Shown here in pieces: positions 34,301 to 39,855 of a stretch of DNA of 64,000 nt (positions are counted from its first letter, which is position 1; each line of letters opens with the position of its first letter). The stretch comes from Streblospio benedicti (lineage: Eukaryota; Annelida; Polychaeta; Spionida; Spionidae). The position numbers and the translations under genes were made by a program. The notes below the pieces were generated by a model that saw only the letters and a list, made by a program, of their open reading frames with translations, ran no database searches and was not told the origin of the DNA. Location: the NCBI GenBank assembly GCA_019095985.1, contig CM032661.1, positions 31,379,625 to 31,443,624 on the forward strand, in the 5' to 3' direction.

Positions 34301-35657
34301 TGGTCTGCAACCTAATCTGGGATTTAGATGCCGGGCTTATCCCCGACTAATTGGATAGATAAAGATAATGCTCAGCCAAAATAATATTTGTTCTGAAAAG
34401 CCCAGTATCAATGAACAATGCCTTTTCCATTGCAAATGTAAGAATAATAATATTTATATTCTCCACATTTAATATTCATCACACCTTTAAAAATACGATG
34501 CCGTCTTACAAACTAGAACATGAGGTCACGTGATGTTGCATAATCGAATGATTTTTGCCAGGCGTACCGCGCATTTCGGACGGCAGACGTGACATTTAAC
34601 ATGGGAGAGATTAGTCTCAGTCAACCCAAACCCTACCCTTACTCACTTACTTTCCTTCGGGAGGGACCTACAAGTCTCTCGAACGCAGTAGTGTCAGTCT
34701 GGTTGATCGAGACAAGGGAGAGATAGGCGACTTCTTACGTGCACCGTGCCAGTTACGTCTGACGAAAATCATTCGGTTGATATTTGTTGCCTTCACATGT
34801 TATTATGGGTTTATAATGCCTCTTATACCGTAGTAAATAAAATGCTCTAAACACTTAATATACTGTTTAAATAAATGAAACTTTCAGAATACACAGAACA
34901 TATCATACTGCTTCTATACAAGCATATTCGTCTGGCCACTGAGCATAACCTTTAATGCATAATAACTCACTTGTCTCTCAAGCATGTAAATTGTACCAGT
35001 TATCTTATAATATGATAATGAATAATGAGATCCGCACAAAAACTGACCAAATGCTGTGAAACTCCCCGGACCAAACATTGATTTTTCATAGGTTACATCG
35101 ATGTTTCATCACGTTTGGTGCCGGTTTTAGTACATATATTTTTTTGCGCAATCTTTCAAAAGGATATTTAAAAAAAATACTTTACATGGTTTCCCAAAAA
35201 TTTAAGAGCGATATTTACAAAACTTTACAGGGTTTCCCGAAAATATATAAGGATGGAAATAAAAAAAAAACCCACTGACCGAACACAGGGTTTCCCAGAA
35301 TATTCACAAGGACGGATATGAAATATCAAAATATCCACTGATCGAGTATCAAACAAGCTTTACAAGGTTTCACAAAAAATCACAGGGATGGATATAAAAT
35401 AACAAAATACCCACTGACCGAATATTAAAAAGATTTTACAAGGTTTCCAGCAATTTTTGCAATTTGTGTGTTATAAAATAAAGCCAACTGACCGACAAGG
35501 AGCTGCATACACTCGGTGCTGTTGGAGTAGTTGTCGGGGTACATGGGGCTGTAGAACTCGCGATGCTTCCAGTCGCCGATGGTGAAGTTCCAGCAGGTGA
35601 GGGGCACGTAGTCGCCAGACACGGGGTGCGCAGCGTCCAGCTCACCCACGTCATCAC
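9752..35657 (-). CDS. neto: NETO-like (neuropilin and tolloid-like) transmembrane protein, 5' partial
   Basis: Eight exons and one exon remnant together encode CUB1, a short linker, CUB2, an LDLa module, one transmembrane helix and a long tail. This is the NETO domain order. Known NETO proteins are auxiliary subunits of kainate/NMDA-type glutamate receptors at synapses (family knowledge). The strongest match is in CUB1: GRYCGETHPPITESSSR followed by FLWIRFKSDDSIEYKGFRAV parallels vertebrate NETO closely. Exon phases, beginning at the first CUB1 exon, run 1-1-2-1-1-0-(remnant)-0-1-1-0 and match across every other junction. The signal peptide and first exon are not found between 35657 and 64000. 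As written, CUB2 lacks part of one exon, the LDLa exon is split between frames and the tail changes frame near 10370. The reading may therefore need assembly correction, or this copy may be failing. A plain CUB-protein other than NETO is unlikely given the CUB-CUB-LDLa-TM order. Confidence 0.88.
11007..11218 (-). other. Short NETO intron
   Basis: It begins GTGAGTAG after the transmembrane exon and ends TTTTCATCAG before the tail exon. It joins phase 0 to phase 0. Confidence 0.85.
11219..11394 (-). CDS. neto: NETO exon: transmembrane helix
   Basis: The acceptor is TTGCAG and the donor GTGAGTAG. It encodes STEKPLMVRYHT, a hydrophobic span of about 21 residues (IILSVVGAVILLIIVISICI), then a basic stop-transfer segment (QQRKKEERRR) and a charged helix ending QDERRAIE. 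Cys residues at the inner membrane edge could be acylated. The exon starts in phase 1 and ends in phase 0, agreeing with its neighbours. Confidence 0.9.
11567..11683 (-). CDS. neto: NETO exon: LDLa module, frame broken
   Basis: After the acceptor TTCAG the exon reads GPCDEDKFDCGDDTC, the first half of an LDL-receptor class A repeat. The second half, NCNYSWDEMNCDGGGDSG, is clearly present but in another frame, and the central loop of about 11 residues with its Cys is missing. The 117-nt length still fits the phases of both neighbouring exons (starts and ends in phase 1). At least one indel and probably a second one must be present, by assembly error or mutation. The donor is GTGAGA at 11566-11561. 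Confidence 0.8.
11815..11927. mobile_element. MITE, GGCAGATCCAGG family
   Basis: Ends resemble TAGATCCAGG and CCTGGATCTGCC. The inside shares blocks with the other copies of this family, such as AAAACCCATGAGAGCCCT. It lies in the intron between the CUB2 and LDLa exons. Other copies are at 12672, 31165, 31598, 39856, 43937, 49422, 50844 and 61922. Confidence 0.75.
11991..12153 (-). CDS. neto: NETO exon: CUB2, last part
   Basis: The acceptor is CTGTCAG and the donor GTAGGG. It encodes VYERTTALSDRRKQICGRIA then RDFKSTSNHVYLRLFAQ and FEALYTIYTAG, the later beta strands of a CUB domain with its fourth Cys (ICG). The exon enters in phase 0 and leaves in phase 1 (163 nt), matching the LDLa exon. 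Confidence 0.88.
12190..12293 (+). repeat. Direct repeat copy 1
   Basis: The segment sharing CAACAGTTGGCTAA and TTCTCGAAGGCAGACTATTG recurs at 13648-13752. Its nature is unknown. Confidence 0.7.
12642..12671 (-). CDS. neto: NETO exon remnant: CUB2, middle part
   Basis: The minus strand reads PQNCADSFLE followed by a good donor (GTAACA). Joined to the next exon it gives NCADSFLEVYERTT, the C-x-x-x-F-L-E-V-Y strand expected between the two clear CUB2 exons. The upstream part of this exon, about 12 residues including the preceding strand, is missing because sequence of the GGCAGATCCAGG MITE begins immediately before it. The upstream frame reaches a stop inside the MITE and no acceptor gives the right phase. 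Skipping this exon would still join 12859 to 12153 in frame (phase 0 to 0) with a shortened CUB2. Confidence 0.7.
12672..12791. mobile_element. MITE, GGCAGATCCAGG family, abutting a CUB2 exon
   Basis: The right end CCTGGATCTGCC is intact. The left end is lost and the inner sequence runs straight into the CUB2 exon remnant at about 12671. Confidence 0.75.
12859..13001 (-). CDS. neto: NETO exon: CUB2, first part
   Basis: The acceptor is GGTTTTCAG and the donor GTGAGG. It encodes CHIEVPVASGEGFLRSADLP then NNKTGRPIDCTYVLYAPPKHR, the opening CUB strands with the first two Cys and the typical Ala-Pro-Pro turn. It starts in phase 1 and ends in phase 0. Confidence 0.9.
13002..15019. other. NETO intron DNA, nothing recognised
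   Basis: A+T-rich sequence. Apart from the repeat copy at 13648-13752 I see no coding region or element ends. Confidence 0.5.
13648..13752 (+). repeat. Direct repeat copy 2
   Basis: Partner of 12190-12293, about 1.45 kb away, in the same orientation. The shared end block TTCTCGAAGGCAGACTATTG is identical. Confidence 0.7.
16065..16224 (-). pseudogene. Duplicate CUB1 exon with intact splice sites
   Basis: This is a close copy of the NETO exon at 29406-29577. It reads APKAHRIRDEFHIERLDG then CKYDFLELRDGPFAYSQLLG and ends THPPITESSSR. It is open throughout and has lost 12 nt in frame (the residues LDFR). The acceptor CTAG and donor GTATGT are usable. Its end phase (2) does not fit the next downstream exon (which needs 1), and the exon that should follow it lies upstream. 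It therefore cannot be used in frame by simple splicing. Amino-acid changes such as G to R and R to S suggest relaxed constraint. Confidence 0.8.
16215..16770 (-). repeat. Tandem array of exon-start/intron-end fragments
   Basis: At least five units of about 80-150 bp repeat the junction TTTCGGTGCTGGCAAAACAG together with AAGTCATTTGATCATGTA. On the minus strand these are the intron end, the acceptor and the first bases of the CUB1 exon. Units near 16513-16567 and 16668-16713 carry up to about 14 codons of exon. The array extends outwards from the duplicate exon. Confidence 0.8.
16801..18365 (+). mobile_element. Penelope-like retroelement fossil, 5'-truncated
   Basis: The element starts inside the reverse transcriptase, with the catalytic block RYLDDCFIIW. 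It runs on through the thumb region (EIPFLDILVS) and a Cys-rich finger to a GIY-YIG endonuclease (LYILTCQGCKEQYVGMT, then a conserved Arg and KHLAEC) and ends near FNPKLNNL. RT followed by GIY-YIG defines the Penelope family. The 3' part holds a direct repeat of about 67 bp (17946-18012 and 18026-18094). The copy is truncated and broken in a few places; the 3' limit is approximate. Confidence 0.85.
18404..18661 (+). CDS. Unrecognised Gly/Pro/Asn/Gln-rich open frame, possible first exon
   Basis: 85 codons from ATG with a composition unlike its A+T-rich surroundings. It holds GWRNPNPSGYPGPNTQSP, REMDGRGPNYHNVSYNALL and a run PQPQLQQQQP, and ends at TAG at 18659-18661. A GT donor lies at the stop (GTAGGT), but the next acceptor (TTTTGTGTAG) is only about 37 bases away, shorter than most animal introns. 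It may be the amino-terminal, disordered part of the gene that follows, or a captured fragment. I do not recognise a family. Confidence 0.4.
   Translation: MAGSHGFHGRQRVMPSALGAPDLAGLHTSGWRNPNPSGYPGPNTQSPFAREMDGRGPNYHNVSYNALLPPQPQLQQQQPTLKTQK
18695..19131 (+). CDS. Unrecognised open frame in the nested plus-strand gene
   Basis: An open frame of about 145 codons follows a T-rich tract ending TGTAG. It contains HITKLLVDKLKDLKNNRGKQ, a very acidic stretch (HETEEMDDVEDVDIGIEDL) and SNTLYEKSVFYRRFTEIKGK. A different frame then continues as a Pro-rich segment (ISPPPWSPPAAVSPPRSS) to 19289, so either an intron or a frame change lies near 19100-19130. The acidic linker and Pro-rich region look like ordinary nuclear-protein spacer sequence. 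It lies within a NETO intron on the opposite strand. Confidence 0.45.
19268..19814 (+). CDS. Unrecognised protein with Asn-Thr-Cys-x-x-Asp motif (possible cysteine-peptidase-like fold)
   Basis: A frame open from about 19268 (ATG at 19336) runs to a donor TTTCA-GTGAGT at 19814. After a Lys-rich start it reads KHIAVPFGGEHGRKVFINTC then TIDVGLTVMSYL, then SAKYCWVRGVLKLQET, and finally a Cys/His cluster CGHQVYTYQTICSHDSC. Counted from the ATG, Cys is residue 47 and Asp residue 50. An N-x-C-x-x-D/N helix start followed by a Cys/His cluster recalls papain-fold ubiquitin peptidases of the UCH/USPL1 type; this is an analogy, not an identification. No catalytic His is evident in the visible exons. The splice to 20232 is in phase. 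Confidence 0.6.
19844..19998. mobile_element. Small inverted-repeat element in an intron of the nested gene
   Basis: The left end reads CGACCATCAAAGTGCCCA and the right end contains its diverged inverse (GGGCGCTTAGATGAT). A better-preserved relative lies at 21231-21392. Confidence 0.55.
20232..20417 (+). CDS. Nested gene, next exon
   Basis: The acceptor CAATTTTAG and donor GTAATG enclose 186 nt encoding VPDNVGNDELLQACGSREWM then TQFNTKCDQTRTASGKEATL and FNIDGTSADFR. It joins 19814 with the split codon CA/G, and leaves in phase 2. Regularly placed Cys residues (QACG, TKCD) suggest a folded domain. No family is recognised. Confidence 0.6.
20523..20662 (+). CDS. Nested gene, further exon
   Basis: The acceptor TTTTTGCCAG joins in phase (AG plus A) and gives RQRVMSHNMYDSQYHTFPAP then CLLTKSSKRNERDQYYNPPS and KSKSTVK before a donor GTCAGT. 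Without splicing the frame runs 20 codons further to a stop at 20727, so this could also be the last exon. Confidence 0.55.
20901..21145 (+). CDS. Unrecognised charged helical open frame, possible separate exon
   Basis: From ATG at 20901 it reads MNAKMTSKLNMMDIEDTLYV then HWKEIGRKMLTDLKLQPEVP and ends KERNTLYNRIKVLTKRN before a strong donor GTAAGC. It is rich in Lys, Glu and Leu and likely helical. It may start a second small gene or belong to the gene before it. Confidence 0.35.
21231..21392. mobile_element. MITE with GACCATCCAAGT ends
   Basis: The left end GACCATCCAAGTACCCA and right end TGGGCACTTGGATGGTC are inverted copies. Both sit next to TATAC. The inside is G-rich and non-coding. Confidence 0.8.
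21564..22184. mobile_element. Inverted-repeat element with ACAGTACAACCT ends
   Basis: It starts ACAGTACAACCTTGTTTAAA and ends with the inverse AATGAGGTTGTACTGTA. The ACAGTA/TACTGT ends resemble pogo/Tigger transposons (family knowledge). An open frame at its right end (DTRGSHTYDDTWFLTFVHPH) is probably incidental. Confidence 0.7.
22354..22452 (+). CDS. Possible small terminal exon, unrecognised
   Basis: A long T-rich tract ending TTTTATTAG precedes 33 codons, ACASSYVIRLKDHNVNKQYF then VKAFLYHPRNIM and a stop. The acceptor is strong and the codons look protein-like, but no joining exon is certain. Confidence 0.25.
   Translation, partial: ACASSYVIRLKDHNVNKQYFVKAFLYHPRNIM
23070..23925 (+). repeat. 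Dispersed repeat, copy 1
   Basis: Segments around CTAAAAGCACATGGCTTC, TTAATATCTTGGCTGACC, CAGGATGTTTGAGGCTG and AATTGCACTTGCTCTT recur in the same order at 28905-29345. This copy is longer and includes a local duplication of TCTTGGCTGACCCTTA. No coding capacity is seen. Confidence 0.75.
24000..24535 (+). other. Ser/Tyr-rich open frames of unknown function
   Basis: About 24015-24240 reads SSYHGYSAHRSYNYGSSSYT then SSDNGYYVSTSHDRQYASYP before a donor GTAAAT. From 24329 an ATG frame reads MSSSETYPSYPSSNPQYPDP then GYYCTSVPSKPLTKQANTNG and LLPP. Such Ser/Tyr/Gly low-complexity sequence resembles the disordered amino ends of RNA-binding or nuclear proteins. The LLPP ending parallels NALLPPQPQ at 18404-18661, so this could be part of a related gene copy cut by the assembly gap. 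Confidence 0.35.
24590..24689. other. Assembly gap of 100 N
   Basis: Exactly 100 unknown bases, a standard placeholder. The sequence resumes inside the duplicated block whose other copy starts near 15020. Confidence 0.99.
24690..25618 (+). repeat. Duplicated NETO intron block, copy B (left part)
   Basis: Matches 15020-15745, including GCATTGCCTATA, TTCTTGAAACGTCAAAAG, GCCAGCTCGACTACACTT and GATTGTAAAGTGACCATGAC. It contains about 160 extra bases near 25340-25500 built from repeated TTGAGATTTG-type words. Confidence 0.88.
25631..25672 (-). CDS. neto: NETO exon: CUB1-CUB2 linker
   Basis: A 42-nt exon between the acceptor AGTTTCAG and donor GTGAGTATG. It encodes GFITPAPPAANLS, a Pro/Ala hinge. 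It takes phase 1 from the exon at 27849 and passes phase 1 to the exon at 13001. Copy A of the duplicated block lacks it. Confidence 0.8.
25690..26680. other. NETO intron DNA, nothing recognised
   Basis: A+T-rich sequence without recognised element ends or coding regions. Confidence 0.5.
26690..26880. promoter_or_regulatory. GC-rich CpG-containing island in a NETO intron
   Basis: An abrupt GC-rich patch (GGCGGCGGCGGCGGCG, ACGGCCGCCGACTCACGG) in A+T-rich surroundings, free of repeat ends. A 63-codon frame here lacks recognisable features. A regulatory or promoter role is inference only. Confidence 0.3.
26930..27190 (+). repeat. Tandem repeat, unit about 118 bp
   Basis: Two near-identical units share TGATTTGCCCTAAATCTT, GTGAATTGTGAATTGCCTGT and GAAATGTGATGGAACCT, with a degenerate third. 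GGTGACTGGTGAT recurs inside. Confidence 0.85.
27270..27413. mobile_element. Pogo-like MITE copy, diverged
   Basis: Contains the family words GAGGTGGTCTTT and ends GGTTCTACTGTA. The left end is degraded. This is the only copy I see left of 32 kb. Confidence 0.6.
27633..27710 (+). repeat. Short direct duplication
   Basis: The string ATAATACTATATTCAATCAT with its flanks occurs twice, about 45 bp apart. Confidence 0.85.
27849..27940 (-). CDS. neto: NETO exon: CUB1, last part
   Basis: The acceptor GCTCTTCAG and donor GTAAGC enclose 92 nt encoding FLWIRFKSDDSIEYKGFRAV then FDFFRPEESA. These are the final CUB1 strands, and Gly-Phe-x-Ala is a CUB hallmark. It enters in phase 2 and leaves in phase 1. 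Confidence 0.92.
28290..28480 (-). mobile_element. LINE 3' end with AGTA-repeat tail
   Basis: A run of AAGT/AGTA tetranucleotides (28290-28325) adjoins TTTATTATACTGACA, the inverse of the TCAGTATAATAAA end seen in the LINE at 4140. It is therefore a short minus-strand 3' fragment of a related LINE with its microsatellite tail. Confidence 0.6.
28852..28912 (+). repeat. Duplicated block, copy B (middle part)
   Basis: Matches 15960-16020 through ATAATCACCAGCAAGTTGAT. In copy B it is separated from the CUB1 exon by the dispersed repeat at 28905-29345; in copy A the two are adjacent. Confidence 0.8.
28905..29345 (+). repeat. Dispersed repeat, copy 2, inserted in the duplicated block
   Basis: Related to 23070-23925. 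It is absent from the matching place in copy A, so it is an insertion in copy B or a deletion in copy A. Confidence 0.75.
29406..29577 (-). CDS. neto: NETO exon: CUB1, middle part
   Basis: The acceptor TTTTGCCAG and donor GTTTGT enclose 172 nt encoding PKGHRIRLDFRDEFHIERSD then GCKYDFLELRDGPFGYSQLL and GRYCGETHPPITESSSR. It holds the acidic calcium-site-type residues of CUB domains (D-E-F, Y-D-F-L-E, R-D-G) and two Cys. It enters in phase 1 and leaves in phase 2. A duplicate lies at 16065-16224. Confidence 0.93.
29578..29905 (-). repeat. Repeated exon-start/intron-end fragments next to the CUB1 exon
   Basis: Degenerate copies of GCGGAAGTC...GGTGCTGGCAAA and AAGTCATTTGAT recur near 29690-29790 and 29845-29890, in the same manner as the larger array at 16215-16770. 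Confidence 0.65.
30317..30472. promoter_or_regulatory. Cluster of seven GTTNNNAAC motifs
   Basis: GTTGGTAAC, GTTACCAAC (twice), GTTGCCAAC, GTTACTAAC, GTTGGAAAC and GTTGGCAAC start at 30317, 30337, 30364, 30381, 30410, 30449 and 30464. The first two form a 13-bp perfect inverted repeat (AAGTTGGTAACTT). This is either a homotypic factor-binding cluster or the remains of a tandem repeat. Confidence 0.4.
30680..30960. promoter_or_regulatory. GC-rich island with CRE and repeated GGTCACAACG
   Basis: Contains a perfect CRE (TGACGTCA near 30900) and two copies of GGTCACAACG about 30 bp apart (30800-30835). It is free of visible transposon ends. Enhancer function is inference. Confidence 0.35.
31165..31322. 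mobile_element. MITE, GGCAGATCCAGG family
   Basis: Contains ACCAAAATACTTCATTTTCA and ends GTGGATCTGCC. Long G and C runs lie inside, and the left end is degraded. Confidence 0.7.
31598..31755. mobile_element. MITE, GGCAGATCCAGG family, diverged
   Basis: Keeps the order of internal blocks (ATTTTCATG, GTGCGCCCCCACTTTTCCCG) and a changed end GCTTGGATTTGTCAG. Confidence 0.5.
32567..32734. mobile_element. Pogo-like MITE, full length
   Basis: Starts TACAGTAGCTCCTCTCTATT and ends TTGGAGGTTCTACTGTA, with TA at both outer edges. The inside repeats short words such as GAGGTGGTCT. ACAGTRGAACCTC-type ends with TA duplications are typical of pogo/Tigger elements (family knowledge). Other copies listed below are compared with this one. 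Confidence 0.8.
32800..33020. promoter_or_regulatory. CpG-rich island, candidate regulatory DNA
   Basis: Strongly GC- and CpG-rich (CCGCGCCCGGGCGCCGGCCG-like) with embedded CAATTA and ATTTAAA words that resemble homeodomain sites (near 32912 and 32945-32962). No transposon ends are visible inside, and a pogo-like MITE stops just before it. I see no continuing coding frame. Confidence 0.4.
33660..33775 (+). repeat. GTAA-type microsatellite
   Basis: Interrupted runs of AAGT/GTAA tetranucleotides. It could be a LINE tail, but no LINE body is visible. Confidence 0.8.
34530..34785. mobile_element. Inverted-repeat element with ATGATTTTYGYCAG ends
   Basis: The left end reads TCGAATGATTTTTGCCAGGC and the right end GTCTGACGAAAATCATTCG. 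A shorter relative with the same ends in the opposite orientation lies at 46545-46735. Both are near a CACGTGA word outside the ends. Confidence 0.75.
35060..35480 (-). repeat. Tandem array reaching the NETO exon donor
   Basis: Units of about 62-76 bp repeat TTTACAAGGTTTCC and CCACTGACCGAATAT. On the minus strand each unit contains TCGGTCAGTGG, nearly identical to the real donor TCGGTCAGTTGG at 35492. Copies lie near 35272, 35334 and 35410. Confidence 0.8.
35493..35657 (-). CDS. neto: NETO exon: start of CUB1
   Basis: The acceptor TCTTGCAG and donor GTCAGT enclose 165 nt encoding DDVGELDAAHPVSGDYVPLT then CWNFTIGDWKHREFYSPMYP and DNYSNSTECMQLLV. Cys, then F-x-S-P-x-Y-P-x-N-Y, then Cys is the classic opening of a CUB domain. 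It enters in phase 1 and leaves in phase 1. The residues before CUB1 are acidic and probably form the short stretch after the signal peptide, whose exon is not found in this window. Confidence 0.92.
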
Positions 35658-36320
35658 CTGCAAGACATAGGACACAGAGGGTTAATGTAGTTTAGTCTTG
35701 TTTTGTGGAGCACTTTAAGCTATTTTGCATACATTTTGATCATGTGAAATTAAGAAAGGAAGTCACAGGGCGCTAACATAATACACAGGGGGTTAATGTT
35801 TCAAGTTGACAAAAAGGGTTAACATGGAATGGGCATGTTATGTCTATACACTAGCTGTGTGATGAGTCTAGCTTGAAAACGTCACCACCTGTCAGAGAAA
35901 CATAGATCACAGTCATGCCAGCGGATGCTAGCAAACAGGGTTAAAATGAGGTGCATTGTACATAGTGAACGAGTCCTGGTTACTGAGGTAATTACCTGAA
36001 ATAAAAGGGACACACGGGGTTACTATTAATATAAAGGACCGCTGGGCACAGAGGGTTAATAATTACGTAAATCGACAAGAGATTCTTTGCCGTACCCCTA
36101 GCCACTGCCTTTCATCATTATGCCCATGTTAAGAAGCGCTATAACGTTCGCACAAATCATGGCATTTTCCTGCTTCCATCCTCTAATATGAAGCATTTAT
36201 ATCATCAGCCTCAATGCAGCGGTCGTGGACCTCAGGGAGGAAGTCGTATTTTGGCTTAAAGAGCCTGAAGTCTTAGGGGAGAGGGCGAGGCTAGGAGGGT
36301 CTAATCATTCCTATATGAAA
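35658..36320. other. Start of the large 5' NETO intron
   Basis: Repeated words such as CACAGGGGGTTAA / CACAGAGGGTTAA occur near 35675, 35785 and 36040. Nothing else is recognised. Confidence 0.4.
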
Positions 36321-36321
36321 C

Positions 36322-36622
36322 TACAGTAGAACCTCTCCATTAGGACAACCTTTGGGACTAGTGTTCGGTAATCTCAATAGACAGGTGGTCTCTATGCAGA
36401 GGTTACTTTTGGTGGCTTTATGATGGCTTGGGACCATAGAAAGGTGTCTTATTATAGATGTGGTCTTAATAGAGAGGTGGTCTCTGTACAGTGGTTAGTT
36501 TTGGTAGCTTTATGAAGTTTTGGGACCATAGAAAGGTGTCTTATTATAGAGGTGGTCTCAATAGAGAGGTGGTATCTATGCAGAGGTTAGTTTTGGTGGC
36601 TTTATGAAGGTTTGTGACCGAT
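36322..36622. mobile_element. Pogo-like MITE, internally duplicated
   Basis: Starts TACAGTAGAACCTCTCCATT. The internal unit with TTTTGGTAGCTTTATGAAG and GTGTCTTATTATAGA is present more than twice, so the copy is longer than the usual 170-180 bp. Confidence 0.75.
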
Positions 36623-36963
36623 GGTTTAGTATTTAATTACTACTGTTACAGCGTAGGATAAAGCCTACTACAAGCTCAAATTTGTATCAAGATTGGTATC
36701 CTGTTTACCCTCGAGAGTGAATCAGTCATGAATTGTGGTAATTGTTGGCTTATTTCAGGTTTTATGTTAGGCAATAGTTGTAGCATCGAGTACTGGTTTA
36801 ACAATTATATAGCTAAGCAATTATTTAGTCTTCTTGAAAACATTTCTATATCTCATATTCTTTTTGAGACCAATTCACACAGTTGGTGGGTTAAAAGGAA
36901 GTAGGAGCAGGAAATAAAGGATGACAAGCAAGTATACAAGTTGCAATAATACACCCTCTATTC

Positions 36964-37258
36964 ATGTTAAATTTACCAGCAGATCAAACAAACACAAATT
37001 CCAAAGCATTATACTGTGTACAAAACAACTGAATGTAGAGCAAAATCTGTCACCGCATATCTAAAAAATGACTCAGAATAGATCGCAATCGAACCATTTT
37101 CACCCATTACCCCACTAAATTTACCAGTAGATCAAATGAAAAAAAATCCAAAGCATTTTACTATGTGCAAAACAACTATGAATGTAGAGCAAAATCTTCA
37201 TCGCATATGTAATAACTCAGAGTAGGCCACAATCGAATCATTTTCACCTATTACCCCG
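36964..37258 (+). repeat. Tandem duplication, unit about 147 bp
   Basis: Two adjacent units share AAATTTACCAG, GAATGTAGAGCAAAATCT and CATTTTCACC, with scattered differences. Confidence 0.88.
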
Positions 37259-37409
37259 TAATAACCCAGAGCAATGGCTTTTATTAGCTGTGCTGCAAAC
37301 TATTGATTTGGCAAAGTCTTTGACTTCTGCGTGAGGTAAACATCCTGGGAACATAATGTTCTTCTGCTTGGGGCGAATACTGGTACAACCTCTCTCTCTA
37401 TATATAAAA

Positions 37410-37568
37410 AAAACAATTACAGACCTGACTAAAGCAAGACCACCTGGGGTATTGGCCTCAAGTGGTCTTAATGGATAAATCTTCTCTTTAGGTTGCTCCA
37501 TGGAGGTTTGGGACCTCATTTGACAGGTAGTCGTGATAGACAAGTGGCTTGAATTGTAGGTTCTGCTA
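37410..37568. mobile_element. Pogo-like MITE, diverged
   Basis: Keeps AGTGGTCTTAATGG and a right end TTGTAGGTTCTGC. The left end is changed. Confidence 0.45.
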
Positions 37569-38244
37569 AGGAGTGTTAACCACTCTCTGGTTCTACTGGA
37601 AACCATGTAAAAATGCAGTACTCCAAACCTGTATTGCCCTATAAGCACCTGGGGCCATTACTTTAAGAAGTGGTGCAAACTTTGATTTGGCTACGGCGTC
37701 TTTGACTGTTGTAAGCACGCAAAAATGCCGTTTCTGGCGTGAGTACATGTTGTTAGTTCTAATTATTGGACTAAGTGCAGTCATAAAAGCTTATCAAAGA
37801 GCTTAAAAGCCACCGGTGAATGGAACTAGGAGGCAAAAATGGTTACCGCTTACCAAAGTTGGGAGGTTGGCCATTTCATATTCAGAGGGGGGACATTGGT
37901 TTGATTTTGAAAAACAAAAACAAGATTGTCATTGATGTTTCTAATTGTCTACTGGCGAATAAAACAGTTGTGTATAAAGGTTGTCATTGATCACAATTTG
38001 CATGGGATTTCAATATACGTAATAGTAGTGCCATAGCCAGGGTTGCAGAGCAGTGGAGGCAAAAAATCGTGGGTCTTAGATTTCCTTACAAATATGTCAC
38101 TTAGAGTAAGCAAAAAATGAATAAATAAAAAAATAGAAAATAGAAAATGAAAAAAAAAAAAAAATAATAAAAAGACTCCCTCTGATTACCCAATGACCTA
38201 CCCTTTTGTTCTTTTTACATCACCGAATTTAGAAATAGTTGTCT

Positions 38245-38520
38245 GAGAGTGTACAATAAACATGATGCTAAAATGAAACTGCCATTTGTGTTGTGCAAGT
38301 TTAATGTGTACCTTTTGAAGTGACCTTGAGTTGAAGTGCCTTTCAGCACTTGTATTAAAAGATTGCATCACTATCCCTAGAGACATCTTCTATCACACAT
38401 CAAATCTACGGGGAAAAACTCTAGTGAATGAGGCATCACTAAAATGACACTGCAATTTGTGAAATTAAATATCACTGTGTGTCTATGAGAGTGAGATTGA
38501 GTAGTGTCCTTTCTGCACTT
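38245..38520 (+). repeat. Tandem duplication, unit about 180 bp
   Basis: Words such as CTAAAATGAAACTGCCATTT / CTAAAATGACACTGCAATTT and TTTCAGCACTT / TTTCTGCACTT occur twice in order. A third diverged fragment lies near 39070. Confidence 0.65.
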
Positions 38521-39624
38521 AGAGTGGTCACGCCCATCGTGGGTTTCACGGCTTTCCCATTCGCACAGCCGTCAAAGTCCGTGTTCAACGTAAAAATTTA
38601 GGTTTATGTTCAATGAGTAATAAGGCCGAATAGATAAGGATGGGTCAGGCCGTAGGTAGCAAATGCCGTCAGACGTTAGGGTGTCACGTGCAGTACTGAA
38701 GATCTGAATATTTAGACTATTTTATGCCAATTTGCACTGGCAGATCCAGGTTTTTGGAGAAGTCGTGAGCTCTTATGGTTCCGTGCTCGCAATATGTAGC
38801 AAACATGCCAAAAAAACCCCCCAAACAAACAAAACAACAACAACAACACACAAAACAATAAAGACAAAACAAAAGACACACAAAAACAAACAAAAATGAA
38901 AATGAAATATCTGGGTGGCTAAAAGGGGACATGTGCTGGATCTTCTCATGATTTTCGTTTGCATATTAGAAAATGAAAAAAGAAGTTTAACTCCAAGTCA
39001 AAAGTGCAAGGTTCTCTCCCCATAAATAATAACAGGCGCCTTGAAAGCCACCTGAATATGGCCCATGGAGAGTGCACAATAAACATGTCACTGACGTAAA
39101 AATGTCACTGTGCGGTGCATCTAATGCGAAGCGTGGAGACCTGGGCACTTGGCGGGGTCAGGCCCCGGCCAGCAGCGACCGTCAGCAATGATGATGTCAC
39201 CGACACTACCCACAGAGGACTTCGTGGGGGCTCAATATGGAGTGACGTTTCAATGTCTCTTCTTTCTTAGCGATGAAGGAATGCTGTGAGGCATTTTCCT
39301 AAAGTGATTTAACGTTGAAACGCAGTTATGAACCCTGTAACATTGGGTTGGGTTGCAGCTGATTTGGGTTGATGTTTCAATGTTCTTTCTGTCTTAACTA
39401 AGAGGGGATGTTGTGAATCGATTTTTATGGCATAGTTTTTGTTTTCTTCAAATCTGGTAATATACAATCAAGTCAATATGCATGGGCCCCATTATCTGCC
39501 AATACAAAATTCAATATAAGACACTATTTGTATTGTACATGTACAATGTAAAATATGCTTACATGTATTTACAGTTGCAATTCACTGCTATCTTGTCACA
39601 TCAGCTTTTCAATGGAACCAGATC

Positions 39625-39765
39625 AAGTAACCTCTCTCTCACGCTTGCCGCTGACGTCAAGTGGTCTCAGAAGAGAGGTCTCCGTATGAAGGTTCATGCT
39701 GATCTCTTCATATGCGAAAAAGGGTCTTATTATTGAGGTAGTCAACTTATTGGATGTTCTACTTT
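39625..39765. mobile_element. Pogo-like MITE, diverged
   Basis: Recognised by AACCTCTCTCTC, AAGTGGTCTCAGAAGAGAGG and TTGGATGTTCTAC near its right end. Confidence 0.5.
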
Positions 39766-39855
39766 ATACGTAAAAAGACCCGAGTTGGTAGAGTGTAAGA
39801 TCACTTAAAGCAATTGGGTACATCACCATGTTCAGCATTCTCTATACTCTTCACA

